A stretch of DNA of 37,015 nt, taken from assembly GCA_012840465.1 (NCBI GenBank), contig DULJ01000010.1, positions 1 to 37,015 on the forward strand, given 5' to 3'. Below the pieces are notes generated by a model. It saw nothing but the letters and a program-made list of their open reading frames with translations. It was not told where the DNA came from and did no database searches. The translations under genes and the position numbers were made by a program. Within the stretch, counting starts at the first letter, position 1. Every line of letters starts with the position of its first letter. This document shows, piece by piece, positions 11,028-19,334 of the stretch. This DNA is from Caryophanales bacterium (GTDB lineage Bacteria > Bacillota > Bacilli > Bacillales > Bacillaceae_J).

Positions 11028-12548
11028 ATGGATTTAGAAACATTGTTAAGCTTTAAATGGGGACTTATGGCTCCAGAATTCACAATTGTGATTACAGCTA
11101 CCCTTTTATCGCTAATGGATTTATTTATGGATAATAAGAAAAGCCGCAATGTCTTGGGCTGGGTTGGAATCGCCGGGATCATCATTGCCTTGGTTTTCTT
11201 AACTGGACAAATAGGGCAAGAGCCAGCTGATATTTTATTTGGCACTTACATTTTTGATCCATTCGCAGTTGTATTTAAGTTTATTTTTCTAGTAGGAACA
11301 GCTTTCGTCTTTTTACTAGCAATGAATTACAATCCGGAAGACAAGATTCGTCATCGTGGTGAGTTTTTCTACTTATTTATGACAGCTCTTTTAGGTGCAA
11401 TGTTCATGGCTTCAAGTGCAGACTTAATTACATTATTCATCGGCCTTGAATTGTTATCTATTTCTTCTTATATTTTGGCAGGTATGCGTAAAGACAATTT
11501 ACAATCGAATGAAGCTGCAATGAAATACATCATCAACGGATCTATTTCAACAGCCTTTATTCTATTCGGATTCAGCTATATCTATGGTATAACTGGAACA
11601 ACGAATATATTCGAAATTGGCATGCGTACTGCCAATATAGCGAGCAGTGATTTACTGAACTTAGCAGCTCTAGCGTTCATCATTTCATTTGTTGGTTTAT
11701 CCTTCAAAATCGCGGTTGTCCCATACCAAATGTGGGCACCAGACGTATACCAAGGTGCACCAACACCTGTAACAGCATTCTTAAGTGTTGTATCGAAAAC
11801 AGCCGGATTTGTCATCATCATCCGCTTATTCCTTACAGCATTCCACAGTGCACCAGGCTTGAACGCAGGCGACTATAACCTGTTATGGTCGATTAAACCA
11901 TTGATTGCAGTCATTGCTGCACTTACAATGATCGTCGGAAACACAATGGCATTAAGACAGACCAACATCAAGCGACTTTTCGCTTACTCAAGTATTGCTC
12001 ATGCTGGTTATATATTAGTACCATTCCTTTCATTATCACCATTATGGTTAGAAGGAATTTGGTTCTACCTAGTAGCTTATCTGCTAATGAACCTTGGTAT
12101 GTTCGCAATCTTACAAGTCGTAACAGTAAAAATGGGAAGCGATGATATCTCAAGCTTCGCCGGCCTATACAAACGTGCACCAATTGTTGCCGTCATGATG
12201 GCAATCTTCCTCCTATCATTAGCAGGAATACCGGGTACGGCAGGCTTTATTGGTAAGTTGAACATCTTCATCGGTGCCTTAGGACCAATCACAGCGATGG
12301 GACCATTCCCAGGCCACATCGTCTTGGTGAGCATTATGATGGCAACAACCGTAATCTCATACTTCTACTACTTCGGCGTCATGAAACAGATGTTCATGGT
12401 TCCACCAGTAGATGCCAATGAACCAGTACAAATCAAATTACCAAGCGGTGTAATGGTAGTCGTAGCACTATGCGTAATCGGTACAATCCTATTCGGAATC
12501 GCACCAAACCTAGCACTCGACTTCTTCTACAGCGTGATGGGGATGTAA
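11028..12548 (+). CDS. nuoN: Complex I subunit N, antiporter-like proton pump
   Basis: Third antiporter-like subunit, 506 residues with about 14 membrane helices. Conserved elements are FIGLELLSISSYILAG (glutamate), SFKIAVVPYQMWAPDVYQGAPTPV with the pump lysine, and TNIKRLFAYSSIAHAGYIL. It is the last gene of the nuo operon and a perfect terminator follows 17 bases after the stop. Confidence 0.95.
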   Translation: MDLETLLSFKWGLMAPEFTIVITATLLSLMDLFMDNKKSRNVLGWVGIAGIIIALVFLTGQIGQEPADILFGTYIFDPFAVVFKFIFLVGTAFVFLLAMNYNPEDKIRHRGEFFYLFMTALLGAMFMASSADLITLFIGLELLSISSYILAGMRKDNLQSNEAAMKYIINGSISTAFILFGFSYIYGITGTTNIFEIGMRTANIASSDLLNLAALAFIISFVGLSFKIAVVPYQMWAPDVYQGAPTPVTAFLSVVSKTAGFVIIIRLFLTAFHSAPGLNAGDYNLLWSIKPLIAVIAALTMIVGNTMALRQTNIKRLFAYSSIAHAGYILVPFLSLSPLWLEGIWFYLVAYLLMNLGMFAILQVVTVKMGSDDISSFAGLYKRAPIVAVMMAIFLLSLAGIPGTAGFIGKLNIFIGALGPITAMGPFPGHIVLVSIMMATTVISYFYYFGVMKQMFMVPPVDANEPVQIKLPSGVMVVVALCVIGTILFGIAPNLALDFFYSVMGM

Positions 12549-12565
12549 ACAATAGTGTGGAATGG

Positions 12566-12597
12566 AAAAGACTCGCCTGGGGCGAGTCTTTTCTTTT
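12566..12597 (+). terminator. Terminator of the nuo operon
   Basis: Perfect 12-bp stem AAAAGACTCGCC / GGCGAGTCTTTT with loop TGG, then CTTTT. It is A-rich on the 5' side and T-rich on the 3' side, so it may work in both directions. Confidence 0.95.
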
Positions 12598-12603
12598 CGG
12601 TGC

Positions 12604-12675
12604 GGGGACAGGCACCAGTGAAGTGCCAAGTGACGCGTTAACTGCGGTACCAACTGCCACCTGGGGACAGGCACT
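12604..12675 (+). repeat. GACAGGCACC-type dispersed element, copy A
   Basis: GGGGACAGGCACC at 12604-12616 and GGGGACAGGCACT at 12663-12675 bound a spacer containing GTGCC (able to pair with GGCAC) and GGTACCAACTGCC. The element sits directly between the nuo terminator and the ywzB Shine-Dalgarno. Related copies are at 23649-23731 and 28194-28269. Confidence 0.8.
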
Positions 12676-12691
12676 AAAAGGAGGAGTGGAA

Positions 12692-12928
12692 ATGATGTTT
12701 GAAAACTTTGGTCAGCAAGCGGCTATTAGTATTGTTGTACATTTGCTATTTTTCGCTATTACTTGGTGGACGTTAATGGGGCTGAGACTTGATTTGTTAA
12801 TCAAACCGGGGAAGACTGGTCATGCAAAAGTGCTGATGATTTTATTAACAATCGCGATCGGTTCGGCAGTAAGCAACTTCTTTTTAAACTATCTTCTTTG
12901 GGCGCAGCAGCTACAATTCATGTTTTAA
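12692..12928 (+). CDS. ywzB: YwzB-like DUF1146 membrane protein
   Basis: Small membrane protein of unknown function, 78 residues, with two hydrophobic segments (about 12-32 and 48-70). The family features WWTLMGLRLDLL and SNFFLNYLLWAQQL are visible, and its position just upstream of ywmB-murA-spoIID is the standard Bacillus arrangement. AAGGAGG at 12678-12684 serves ATG 12692; open reading further upstream in this frame runs through the nuo terminator and is not coding. Confidence 0.9.
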   Translation: MMFENFGQQAAISIVVHLLFFAITWWTLMGLRLDLLIKPGKTGHAKVLMILLTIAIGSAVSNFFLNYLLWAQQLQFMF

Positions 12929-12961
12929 AAAGTTCCGGTTTCATATTTCCGGGACTTTTTT
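12927..12961 (+). terminator. Terminator after ywzB
   Basis: AAAAAGTTCCGG / CCGGGACTTTTTT hairpin with one G-U pair, loop TTTCATATTT, followed by T residues. It overlaps the ywzB stop. Confidence 0.9.
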
Positions 12962-12975
12962 GTACTTTGGGTGGG

Positions 12976-13030
12976 CGACAGTTCCCGGTCCAGTGGCTCA
13001 AAAGCGCAACAACTAGCCCAGAGTTCCCGA
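12976..13030 (+). repeat. CAGTTCCC-type dispersed repeat after terminator
   Basis: CGACAGTTCCCG (12976-12987) and CAGAGTTCCCGACC (from about 13018) start 15 bases past the ywzB terminator. Similar words recur after terminators at 26423, 30451 and 31999. The remainder of the gap to ywmB shows no gene, and I could not support a promoter there. Confidence 0.6.
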
Positions 13031-13219
13031 CCGACCCTACGACCCATCTATTTTCCCCTTATACCCAAATCTTATCCATGTCGAGAACTGACGACTTCTT
13101 CCACGTATTCATCCTAAAGTTACTGGCAAAAATGTAAATAAAGAATCTTGTAGGTGACTAAACCAAACAAAAAAAAGATAACACAGGCTGAGAAGCCAAG
13201 GGAGAAGAGGAGCTTCAAC

Positions 13220-14125
13220 ATGAATAAGCCAATTTTTGTTCTTTTAACTTTTATGTCTGCTATGTTTTTTCAATTTAATGGTCATGGGAATAGCCAAGTG
13301 ATCGATTTGACGGAAAATGCGACGGAGGAGCTTCAGGATATTTTTGAAGTGATGAATAAGCATGAAATCAAAGTCGAGGGTTGGTCAGTTTATGCACGCG
13401 AGGACTACACTTTTTTTACAAATAAAGAAAAATACGATGCCAAGATCAACAACCTCAAGAAACAAAACCCGAACTTCGCATGGGTTCAAACAAAAGAAAA
13501 TGGCATGTACAAAACAGTGGGTACCGCAGAAATTAATTTCCAAAAAACTGAATCAACAAGCATTGAATTAGCAGCAAAAGCAGATACTAATAATGTAGCT
13601 ACTAGTTCGACAAAAAATGACAACCAACAAAACGAAAGCCAGTCCCAAAAATCAAACGAATCAGCAACAACAAAAAACGCGAATAGCACACTAAAAGAAC
13701 AAATAATTTATGTCGCCTACCCCCATAAAGATCAACTCAAAACGTATCTTATATATGTGGTTGAAGGAGAAAACTGGGAACCTGAACTTATGAATGATTA
13801 TGCACCATCCATCCAGTCAAAAATAGGTACAATGTTCGACAAAAGTCTGCAAATTTTCTCTTGTGCAAAGGGTCAAACTGATGGTAAGATAGATGGTGTT
13901 TTGTATAATCAAGCCCTTACTATACTAAAGGACTTTTCCGCAGATCCAATTGAATCTTTACAAGAAGAGGCATTTGTCTCGGTATCAGCATATACTGAAA
14001 ATTGGAAGAACAGCATCCCTGAGAAGAATAAGGAAATGAATATACAAATTGCTTTACGAGAATCACGATTGGGCGCCTCAACTACGGTCGTAATTGGCAC
14101 ACCAATCATCACATCTGAATATTAA
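13220..14125 (+). CDS. ywmB: YwmB family protein (TATA-box-binding-like fold)
   Basis: Conserved Bacillus protein of unknown function encoded just upstream of murA and spoIID; the Pfam family is named for a predicted TBP-like fold, not for proven DNA binding. From ATG 13220 (AGGAG at 13208-13212) it has 301 residues. A signal-like hydrophobic stretch (residues about 4-22, ILE/PHE-rich, ending near GHGNS) suggests export or membrane anchoring. Two conserved halves (about 30-120 and 165-301) are separated by a Ser/Asn/Gln/Lys-rich linker (about 122-160). B. subtilis YwmB is about 245 residues, so the linker explains the extra length. A longer frame to 13154 lacks a ribosome binding site. Confidence 0.88.
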   Translation: MNKPIFVLLTFMSAMFFQFNGHGNSQVIDLTENATEELQDIFEVMNKHEIKVEGWSVYAREDYTFFTNKEKYDAKINNLKKQNPNFAWVQTKENGMYKTVGTAEINFQKTESTSIELAAKADTNNVATSSTKNDNQQNESQSQKSNESATTKNANSTLKEQIIYVAYPHKDQLKTYLIYVVEGENWEPELMNDYAPSIQSKIGTMFDKSLQIFSCAKGQTDGKIDGVLYNQALTILKDFSADPIESLQEEAFVSVSAYTENWKNSIPEKNKEMNIQIALRESRLGASTTVVIGTPIITSEY

Positions 14126-14156
14126 TATATAGATAATGGACGCGGAGGGGAATACC

Positions 14157-15467
14157 TTGGATAAAATCATCGTCCGTGGTGGTAGGCAGTTATCGGGTAC
14201 CGTTAAAGTGGAAGGTGCTAAGAATGCTGTACTGCCTGTCATCGCAGCAAGTTTACTCGCTAGTGAAGGAAAAAGCTATATTTACGATGTCCCTTCTCTT
14301 GCAGATGTTTACACAATCAATGAAGTTTTACGTTTATTAAACACAGAGGTTTTTTTTAATGACAATATGATCCAAGTTGATGCTTCTAAGCCATTACTTA
14401 CAGAAGCCCCATTTGAGTACGTTCGAAAAATGCGTGCCTCTGTACTTGTAATGGGACCATTATTGTCCCGAGTGGGTCACGCACGTGTAGCGCTGCCTGG
14501 TGGATGTGCGATCGGCTCCCGTCCAATTGATCAACATTTAAAAGGCTTCGAAGCTATGGGTGCCACTGTTGTAGTAGGTAACGGCTTCCTTGAGGCAAAA
14601 GTGGATGGCCGACTTCATGGTGCTAAAATATATTTAGATTTCCCAAGCGTTGGGGCGACGGAAAATATAATGATGGCAGCTGTGTTAGCTGAAGGCACAA
14701 CGTTTATCGAAAATGTTGCAAAAGAGCCTGAAATCGTGGATTTAGCGAATTACTTAAATGCAATGGGTGCAAAGGTAAGAGGTGCCGGTACTGGTACAAT
14801 TCGAATTGACGGTGTTGAAAAGCTGGTAGGTGCTCATCATACCATTATTCCTGACCGGATTGAAGCAGGAACGTTTATGATCGCCGCAGCAATTACCCAA
14901 GGCGATGTAATTGTACAGGGTGCTGTTCCTGAACACTTAACTGCTTTAATTGCAAAAATGGAAGAGATGGGCGTTCATTTTGAGGAAGTTAAAGATGGCA
15001 TTCGTGTAATCGGCCCAGAACGTCTAAAAGCAGTTGATTTAAAAACAATGCCATATCCTGGCTTTCCAACAGATATGCAGTCACAAATGATGGCATTGCA
15101 ATTAAGAGCAGAGGGCACGAGTATGATTACTGAAACGGTTTTTGAAAATCGTTATATGCATGTGGAAGAATTCCGCCGCATGAATAGTGATATCAAAATC
15201 GAAGGTCGTTCAGCAATCATTAACGGTCCAGCAAATCTTCAAGGAGCTGAAGTATCTGCAACAGATCTTCGCGCAGCCGCAGCGCTCATTCTAGCCGGCC
15301 TTGTTGCTGAAGGCTACACACGCGTCGTCGAACTTCAACATCTAGACCGTGGCTATTATAACTTTACCGAAAAACTAGCTGGCCTTGGTGCAGAAATTGA
15401 GCGCATCAACGAAGAAACAATCACAAAATCAAGCAATATCGTTAATGTAAGGTCAAACCTAGCATAG
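14157..15467 (+). CDS. murA: UDP-N-acetylglucosamine 1-carboxyvinyltransferase
   Basis: First committed enzyme of peptidoglycan synthesis: transfers enolpyruvate from PEP to UDP-GlcNAc in the cytoplasm; target of fosfomycin. It has 436 residues from TTG 14157, chosen because homologues start at (M)xKIIVRGG and GGAGGGG (14144-14150) is well spaced; an ATG at 14136 would add seven residues with no conservation. [10 protein letters not shown] near the N-terminus carries the substrate lysine, and the catalytic cysteine is C117 in [15 protein letters not shown], so it is of the fosfomycin-sensitive Cys type. Its position beside ywmB and spoIID marks it as the MurAA orthologue. Confidence 0.97.
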   Translation: MDKIIVRGGRQLSGTVKVEGAKNAVLPVIAASLLASEGKSYIYDVPSLADVYTINEVLRLLNTEVFFNDNMIQVDASKPLLTEAPFEYVRKMRASVLVMGPLLSRVGHARVALPGGCAIGSRPIDQHLKGFEAMGATVVVGNGFLEAKVDGRLHGAKIYLDFPSVGATENIMMAAVLAEGTTFIENVAKEPEIVDLANYLNAMGAKVRGAGTGTIRIDGVEKLVGAHHTIIPDRIEAGTFMIAAAITQGDVIVQGAVPEHLTALIAKMEEMGVHFEEVKDGIRVIGPERLKAVDLKTMPYPGFPTDMQSQMMALQLRAEGTSMITETVFENRYMHVEEFRRMNSDIKIEGRSAIINGPANLQGAEVSATDLRAAAALILAGLVAEGYTRVVELQHLDRGYYNFTEKLAGLGAEIERINEETITKSSNIVNVRSNLA

Positions 15468-15488
15468 CCATAATCAATGAGCCGTGGG

Positions 15489-15598
15489 GTTGGAAACTCT
15501 GTCCCAGTACAGAGCGAAGGAGCCAAAAATGAATTGGTTCCTTTTTCTTTTGTCACGGGGTCAGCGTTTAGATCACGGGGTCTGAAACTCTGCCCCAG
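15489..15598 (+). repeat. GAAACTC-type dispersed repeats flanking the murA terminator
   Basis: GTTGGAAACTCTGTCCCAG (15489-15507) and TCTGAAACTCTGCCCCAG (15581-15598) are near copies; GTCACGGGGTC / ATCACGGGGTC at about 15552 and 15573 are a second repeated word. A third copy of the first word is at 16978. They flank the terminator at 15517-15550. Confidence 0.7.
15517..15550 (+). terminator. Terminator after murA
   Basis: AAGGAGCCAA / TTGGTTCCTT stem with one G-U pair and loop AAATGAA, followed by TTTCTTTTG. Confidence 0.85.
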
Positions 15599-15766
15599 CT
15601 TTATGTGCCACAGGGCAGTAACCCGATCTCACTCACTCCAATGAAATTCTCTCACGAAAAACCCGATTTAGTTCTATTTGCTTGTCCATCCCCATATTTT
15701 AAATATATAGCAACAAATGGCCTTTATTGCATAAAGGTAAAGCCTCCGGCGGATGCTTCAGATTTT

Positions 15767-15804
15767 CAGCGGATATTATCAAGCAAATTCGATAATATCC
15801 GCTG
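15767..15804 (+). repeat. Perfect 14-bp inverted repeat upstream of spoIID
   Basis: CAGCGGATATTATC (15767-15780) and GATAATATCCGCTG (15791-15804) are exact reverse complements around a 10-base loop. No T-run follows, so it is not a normal terminator. It ends 44 bases before the spoIID start. GGATATT and GATAATAT lie 13 bases apart inside it and loosely resemble a sigma-E -35/-10 pair, so an operator or promoter role is possible. A smaller palindrome CCTTTAT/ATAAAGG is at 15721-15737. The rest of the 381-base murA-spoIID gap has no gene I can support. Confidence 0.8.
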
Positions 15805-15848
15805 GGCAAAACTACGCCAAGGCGCATTTTATTTTGGAGGATGAGACA

Positions 15849-16883
15849 ATGTCACGAATCAAACCACTAGTTATTCTTGGATCCGCACTTTTTACATTAA
15901 TCCTATTAATTCCAACCTTATTAGTATTACCCTTTACAACCGAAAAACATACGCTAAATCCACATGGAAATTCAGCAGTCCCAGCTTCAGCAACCAAACA
16001 AACCCCGACGCTACAGGAGCCGGCGATCGAAGTTGCTGTCTATAGAAGCAAAACAAAGAAAATCGACAACATCCCATTAGAGGAATACGTAAAGGGAGTC
16101 GTTGCATCTGAAATGCCGGCAGAATTTGAAATGGAGGCTTTAAAAGCCCAGGCCTTAACCGCCCGCACTTATATCGTTAAACAATTATTAGGAAGTGAAC
16201 CGATTAGCGCTCCAGAGGGGGCGGTAGTAACCGATACCGTCATGCATCAGGTTTATAAGGGGCCTGAAGAGCTCCGAGAGACCTGGGGAGCAGCTAACTA
16301 TGATTGGAAAATGGACCGCATTACCATGGCTATAGAAGCCACAAAAGGTCAAATCATAACCTATAATAACGAACCAATCACGGCATCATTCTTTTCAACA
16401 AGCAATGGTTTCACAGAAAATTCCGAGGATTATTGGAAAAATTCATTCCCATATTTACGCAGCGTTGAAAGTCCTTGGGATAAAGCATCGCCAAAATTCA
16501 AGGACCAGGTCGTCTTATCCATCGCTGACTTCGAAAAGAAACTTAATGTAAAAGTAGAATCAGACATTATCGGTGAAATCACTTCCCGCACAAAAGGAAA
16601 TCGAGTAGCCCAAGTCAAAATTAATGACAAATCCTTCGACGGTCGTGAAGTCCGTGAAAAGCTAGGCCTACGCTCCAGTGACTTCACCTGGGAAAAACAA
16701 GGCACGAACGTCGTCATTACCACAAAAGGCTACGGCCACGGCGTCGGCATGAGCCAATACGGCGCAAACGGCATGGCCACCGAAGGCAAAACATTCAAAG
16801 ACATCATCACCCACTACTACCAAGGTGCAGCTATTTCAAACATTGATTCCAACATAGCCGCTGCGGTAGTAGCGAAGAAATAA
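15849..16883 (+). CDS. spoIID: Stage II sporulation protein D, septal peptidoglycan lytic transglycosylase
   Basis: Mother-cell membrane enzyme that, with SpoIIM and SpoIIP, degrades septal peptidoglycan and drives engulfment. It is 344 residues, matching B. subtilis (343). One N-terminal membrane helix (about 6-30) precedes the extracytoplasmic domain. The catalytic glutamate is E88 in VVASEMPAEFEMEALKAQA, at the position known for B. subtilis. The C-terminus carries the family signature KGYGHGVGMSQYGANGMA. GGAGG (15837-15841) serves ATG 15849. In B. subtilis the gene is transcribed by sigma-E. Confidence 0.97.
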   Translation: MSRIKPLVILGSALFTLILLIPTLLVLPFTTEKHTLNPHGNSAVPASATKQTPTLQEPAIEVAVYRSKTKKIDNIPLEEYVKGVVASEMPAEFEMEALKAQALTARTYIVKQLLGSEPISAPEGAVVTDTVMHQVYKGPEELRETWGAANYDWKMDRITMAIEATKGQIITYNNEPITASFFSTSNGFTENSEDYWKNSFPYLRSVESPWDKASPKFKDQVVLSIADFEKKLNVKVESDIIGEITSRTKGNRVAQVKINDKSFDGREVREKLGLRSSDFTWEKQGTNVVITTKGYGHGVGMSQYGANGMATEGKTFKDIITHYYQGAAISNIDSNIAAAVVAKK

Positions 16884-16888
16884 AAGCC

Positions 16889-16915
16889 AAAAAGCTCCCT
16901 CTGGGGGCTTTTTGC
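16889..16915 (+). terminator. Terminator after spoIID
   Basis: AAAAAGCTCCC / GGGGGCTTTTT stem with one G-U pair and loop TCT, 6 bases after the stop. Confidence 0.9.
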
Positions 16916-16977
16916 GCTTTGAATTGTGCATTTGGTGAATGAAAGGCCAACTATTTTTAAGCCCAGTGCGCCACAGA

Positions 16978-16993
16978 GTTGGAAACTCAGCCC
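16978..16993 (+). repeat. GAAACTC-type dispersed repeat
   Basis: GTTGGAAACTCAGCCC closely matches the word at 15489. It lies about 60 bases past the spoIID terminator and is preceded by CGCCACAGA. Confidence 0.6.
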
Positions 16994-17033
16994 GGCCCCC
17001 CTCACACCATCAATCTAACCGCAACAAAACAAC

Positions 17034-17064
17034 AAAAAAAGGACAAGCCAAAAGCCCATCCTTT
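17034..17064 (-). terminator. Terminator of the reverse-strand hypothetical gene
   Basis: Read on the minus strand: AAAGGATGGGC, loop, then GGCTTGTCCTTT followed by TTTTG. The stem includes wobble pairs, and the T-run is clear. It lies 15 bases past the stop of the gene at 17079-17423. Confidence 0.75.
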
Positions 17065-17078
17065 CCCCAACAATTCCC

Positions 17079-17423
17079 TTAGTTTCCCTTATCAGACGCC
17101 GATTCGACATTCAAATTGAATGGCCTCTTCCCCTTAGCGACTAAATCCAAATGCCACCACCACTCGCTAAGCGGGTGATCCGACACAGAAAAATCATAGG
17201 CCTTCTGTATATGCTCAGACATGATCTTTGCATGATCAATTAACTTCAAATCATATTCTGACAACTTCATCTTCTGGTCCTCTGTAAGCTCATGAATCAC
17301 TCTTTCCAGATCGCTACGTCTGTGCAGCAAATCCACCGATTCAAAAGGGCTAATCTCTAAATTACCAATGCACTTACCATACAACTCAATACTTTTCCCG
17401 TACTTTGAATTCACACACACCAT
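17079..17423 (-). CDS. Conserved-looking hypothetical protein
   Basis: A 114-residue soluble protein, read against its neighbours between spoIID and spoIIQ. I do not recognise a named family. Visible features are a charged helical middle (SDLERVIHELTEDQKMKLSE, then YDLKLIDHAKIMSEHI) and a striking aromatic motif LSEWWWHLDLVAKG near the C-terminus. There is no signal peptide or membrane helix. A G-rich Shine-Dalgarno precedes ATG 17423 and its own terminator follows, supporting a real monocistronic gene. Its placement between two sporulation genes proves nothing about function. Confidence 0.75.
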   Translation of the reverse strand: MVCVNSKYGKSIELYGKCIGNLEISPFESVDLLHRRSDLERVIHELTEDQKMKLSEYDLKLIDHAKIMSEHIQKAYDFSVSDHPLSEWWWHLDLVAKGKRPFNLNVESASDKGN

Positions 17424-17763
17424 CCCCCGACTTCCATAAATACTTATCGTACTATAGAATAAATTTTCCCCTCAAAATAAATGATACACGAATATGAAGG
17501 CAATAGAATAAAAAATTGCATACCAATACAAAAGTCGGCAAGAAAACATAAATAAGAGATAAAAAATTTTTATAATCATGGAATGTTTCTAGTAAAACAA
17601 TCCACGAACCGAGCCGGAGTTCCTGCCCCTGCGTCTCCCCCATCCCGCGTCCCGTCCCAACCATCACATATCACCAAACCCACCCCTTCGCAAAAAGATT
17701 CCTCATCCATGCATAATTCTTCCCCTTTTGTCGAAAAATAATCTAAAAAAACTTTTTCTCCAA
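17424..17763. other. Gene-free interval between the hypothetical gene and the spoIIQ promoter
   Basis: AT-rich DNA with one GC-rich patch at about 17610-17660 (GAGCCGGAGTTCCTGCCCC, then CATCCCGCGTCCCGTCCC) that belongs to the dispersed G/C-rich repeat words of this window. An open frame on the minus strand (17452-17667) runs through this patch, has no family features, and is not accepted. The right end holds the Spo0A-box-like sequence and the sigma-F promoter described separately. Confidence 0.7.
17726..17738 (+). promoter_or_regulatory. Spo0A-box-like sequence upstream of spoIIQ
   Basis: TTTTGTCGAAAAA contains the full 0A-box core TGTCGAA. It ends 25 bases upstream of the sigma-F-type -35. 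Phosphorylated Spo0A binds such boxes in Bacillus. A 7-base core can occur by chance, and Spo0A control of spoIIQ is not established to my knowledge. Confidence 0.45.
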
Positions 17764-17793
17764 TGTATAGAAACTAGTAAATTTGATAAAACT
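17764..17793 (+). promoter_or_regulatory. Sigma-F type promoter of spoIIQ
   Basis: -35 TGTATA (17764-17769), 15-base spacer, and -10 GATAAAACT (17785-17793), close to the sigma-F pattern GGnnAnAnT. spoIIQ is a classical forespore sigma-F gene, so the match fits the expected regulation. The spoIIQ start is 19 bases downstream of the -10. Confidence 0.75.
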
Positions 17794-17812
17794 GGTTGCT
17801 GAGGTGATGAAA

Positions 17813-18712
17813 ATGAGAGAGGAAGAAAAAGTAACTTCTCTAGATTCAAAGTGGAAACGTGTTATCAGAAAGAAATGGGTGCTTCCATCAGTTTACATTG
17901 CAAGTGCAGCGTTAATTTTGACAGGAGTACTTTGGTTCCAAGCAGCTACAGGCAACCTGTTCGGTACAGATAAAGACGAGCAAGCGCAAAACGTAGCAAA
18001 CAATCAAACACCAAACTATACCAACCAAGAAGCCATTCCTGTTACTGCAACTGAAGAAAACTTCAAAATGCCTGTAATGGATGAAAAGTCAGTCGTCATT
18101 AAGAAGGAATTCTATGATAATGATGCATCCAGTGAAGAACAAGAAGCCGCACTCGTTTTCTATAATAATACGTATTATCCTAGCACTGGCATCGATATCG
18201 CCCAAGAAAGTGGTGAAGGCTTTGACGTAGTGGCTTCATTAAGTGGCACAGTCGTAAGAGCCGAAAACGATCCGATCCTAGGAAACGTAGTAGAAATTGA
18301 CCATGAAAATGGCGTAACCACATTCTATCAAAGCTTAGATGAAATGCATGTAGAAGCAGGGCTTCAAGTAGATCAAGGTGATGTCATCGGCACAGCTGGC
18401 ACAAGCGTGTATAATAAAGACGCTGGCATCCATGTACATTTTGAAATTCGTCAAAACAACGACCCTGTAAATCCGAATGATTTATTCAGAAAACCACTTT
18501 CAGAAGCAGAAAACGTGGCAACTAAAAATGCTGCAAAAGCAAAAGAGTCTGTCCAACAAGTGAAAGAAGAAGGTACAACGGATGCTGCTAATAAAGCAAC
18601 AGAATCCAAATCTGCTGATGAAGTGAAAAATCAACCTTCTGATAAAAAGGAAGACAAATCTGGTACTGAGACACCAGAAAAGGATGCTTCCATTAACACG
18701 AATAGAGGGTAA
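17813..18712 (+). CDS. spoIIQ: Stage II sporulation protein Q (forespore LytM-like protein)
   Basis: Forespore membrane protein that binds mother-cell SpoIIIAH across the septum, forming the engulfment ratchet and feeding channel. It has 299 residues from ATG 17813, chosen because homologues begin MREEEK; ATG 17807 is possible. One membrane helix (about 24-44), then a LytM/M23 domain (about 105-225), then a Lys/Glu/Ser-rich disordered tail. The HVHFEIR motif remains, but the first zinc histidine position is a serine (YYPSTGIDIA), as in inactive SpoIIQ proteins of Bacillus, so it should be non-catalytic. GAGGTGAT lies just upstream. Confidence 0.95.
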   Translation: MREEEKVTSLDSKWKRVIRKKWVLPSVYIASAALILTGVLWFQAATGNLFGTDKDEQAQNVANNQTPNYTNQEAIPVTATEENFKMPVMDEKSVVIKKEFYDNDASSEEQEAALVFYNNTYYPSTGIDIAQESGEGFDVVASLSGTVVRAENDPILGNVVEIDHENGVTTFYQSLDEMHVEAGLQVDQGDVIGTAGTSVYNKDAGIHVHFEIRQNNDPVNPNDLFRKPLSEAENVATKNAAKAKESVQQVKEEGTTDAANKATESKSADEVKNQPSDKKEDKSGTETPEKDASINTNRG

Positions 18713-18732
18713 AGTCACATAGCAAAATAATG

Positions 18733-18773
18733 AAAGGCCTTGGAAAATACACTCAACTTCAAGGTCTTTTTTT
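18733..18773 (+). terminator. Terminator after spoIIQ
   Basis: AAAGGCCTTG / CAAGGTCTTT stem with one G-U pair, 17-base loop, then a run of T. Confidence 0.85.
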
Positions 18774-19121
18774 ATGTAAAAAAATTACTAAAAAATAGTA
18801 ATTTGTAAATCTCCTAATTAGTACATTTGTACTATAGAAAACTTAATAAATCCCTATATTTAATACCAATTTACCTAAAAAACACAAGCAAAATCAGCAA
18901 AAATAAAGACATGCCACCAACTATCATCCATAAAATAAAACAACAATCCGCACAAAATCGACAAACCAATCTGCAAATTCCAAGCCCAACCCCAAAATAA
19001 TATTATGTAAATATATAAATCTAACATCGCCAAACAGTCATAAATTCATCACATCTTCACTTACAAAAACGTGTCTAACCACAAATCGACAAAAAATTAT
19101 AATAAATTTATAAAAAAATTC

Positions 19122-19151
19122 TTGACGGTAGTACCTATATTCTGAAATAAT
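19122..19151 (+). promoter_or_regulatory. Candidate sigma-A promoter for the symporter operon
   Basis: -35 TTGACG (19122-19127, 5 of 6), 18-base spacer, -10 AATAAT (19146-19151, 5 of 6). It is the best match in the leader and lies upstream of the cre-like site. Confidence 0.55.
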
Positions 19152-19257
19152 ACAAATATGGAAATATTCCAAAAACTATATTGAAAAAGAAGAGCTAAAA
19201 CTAAGCCCAACCCAACTGTCCAAAAGGCGGAATAACTTTTACTTTTCTATCCTGTAT

Positions 19258-19271
19258 TGAATACGCTTACA
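19258..19271 (+). promoter_or_regulatory. Catabolite-responsive element (cre) candidate for CcpA
   Basis: TGAATACGCTTACA matches the Bacillus cre consensus TGWAANCGNTNWCA at every position but the fifth. It lies about 100 bases downstream of the candidate -10, where CcpA bound to the DNA could block elongation. Repression by glucose would suit an acetate uptake operon. Confidence 0.65.
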
Positions 19272-19334
19272 TGTAACATAGCTATAAAGTCACGTTTGGT
19301 AGAAAAAGTAATTGGAAAATTGGGAGGGGCGTTG

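Noticed and set aside
12470-12691. Upstream extension of the ywzB frame into nuoN
   Set aside because: It crosses the nuo terminator and copy A of the repeat; the ATG at 12692 has a strong Shine-Dalgarno and matches the family start.
12898-13137. 79-codon frame after ywzB
   Set aside because: Overlaps the end of ywzB and its terminator; no ribosome binding site.
15605-15844. 79-codon open frame between murA and spoIID
   Set aside because: No ribosome binding site, no family features, and it runs through the 14-bp palindrome and repeat words.
17452-17667. 71-codon minus-strand frame upstream of spoIIQ
   Set aside because: The N-terminal part comes from the GC-rich repeat patch and no conserved features are visible.
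17783-17812. TTG start for spoIIQ at 17783
   Set aside because: It lies inside the sigma-F -10 region; homologues start at MREEEK (17813).
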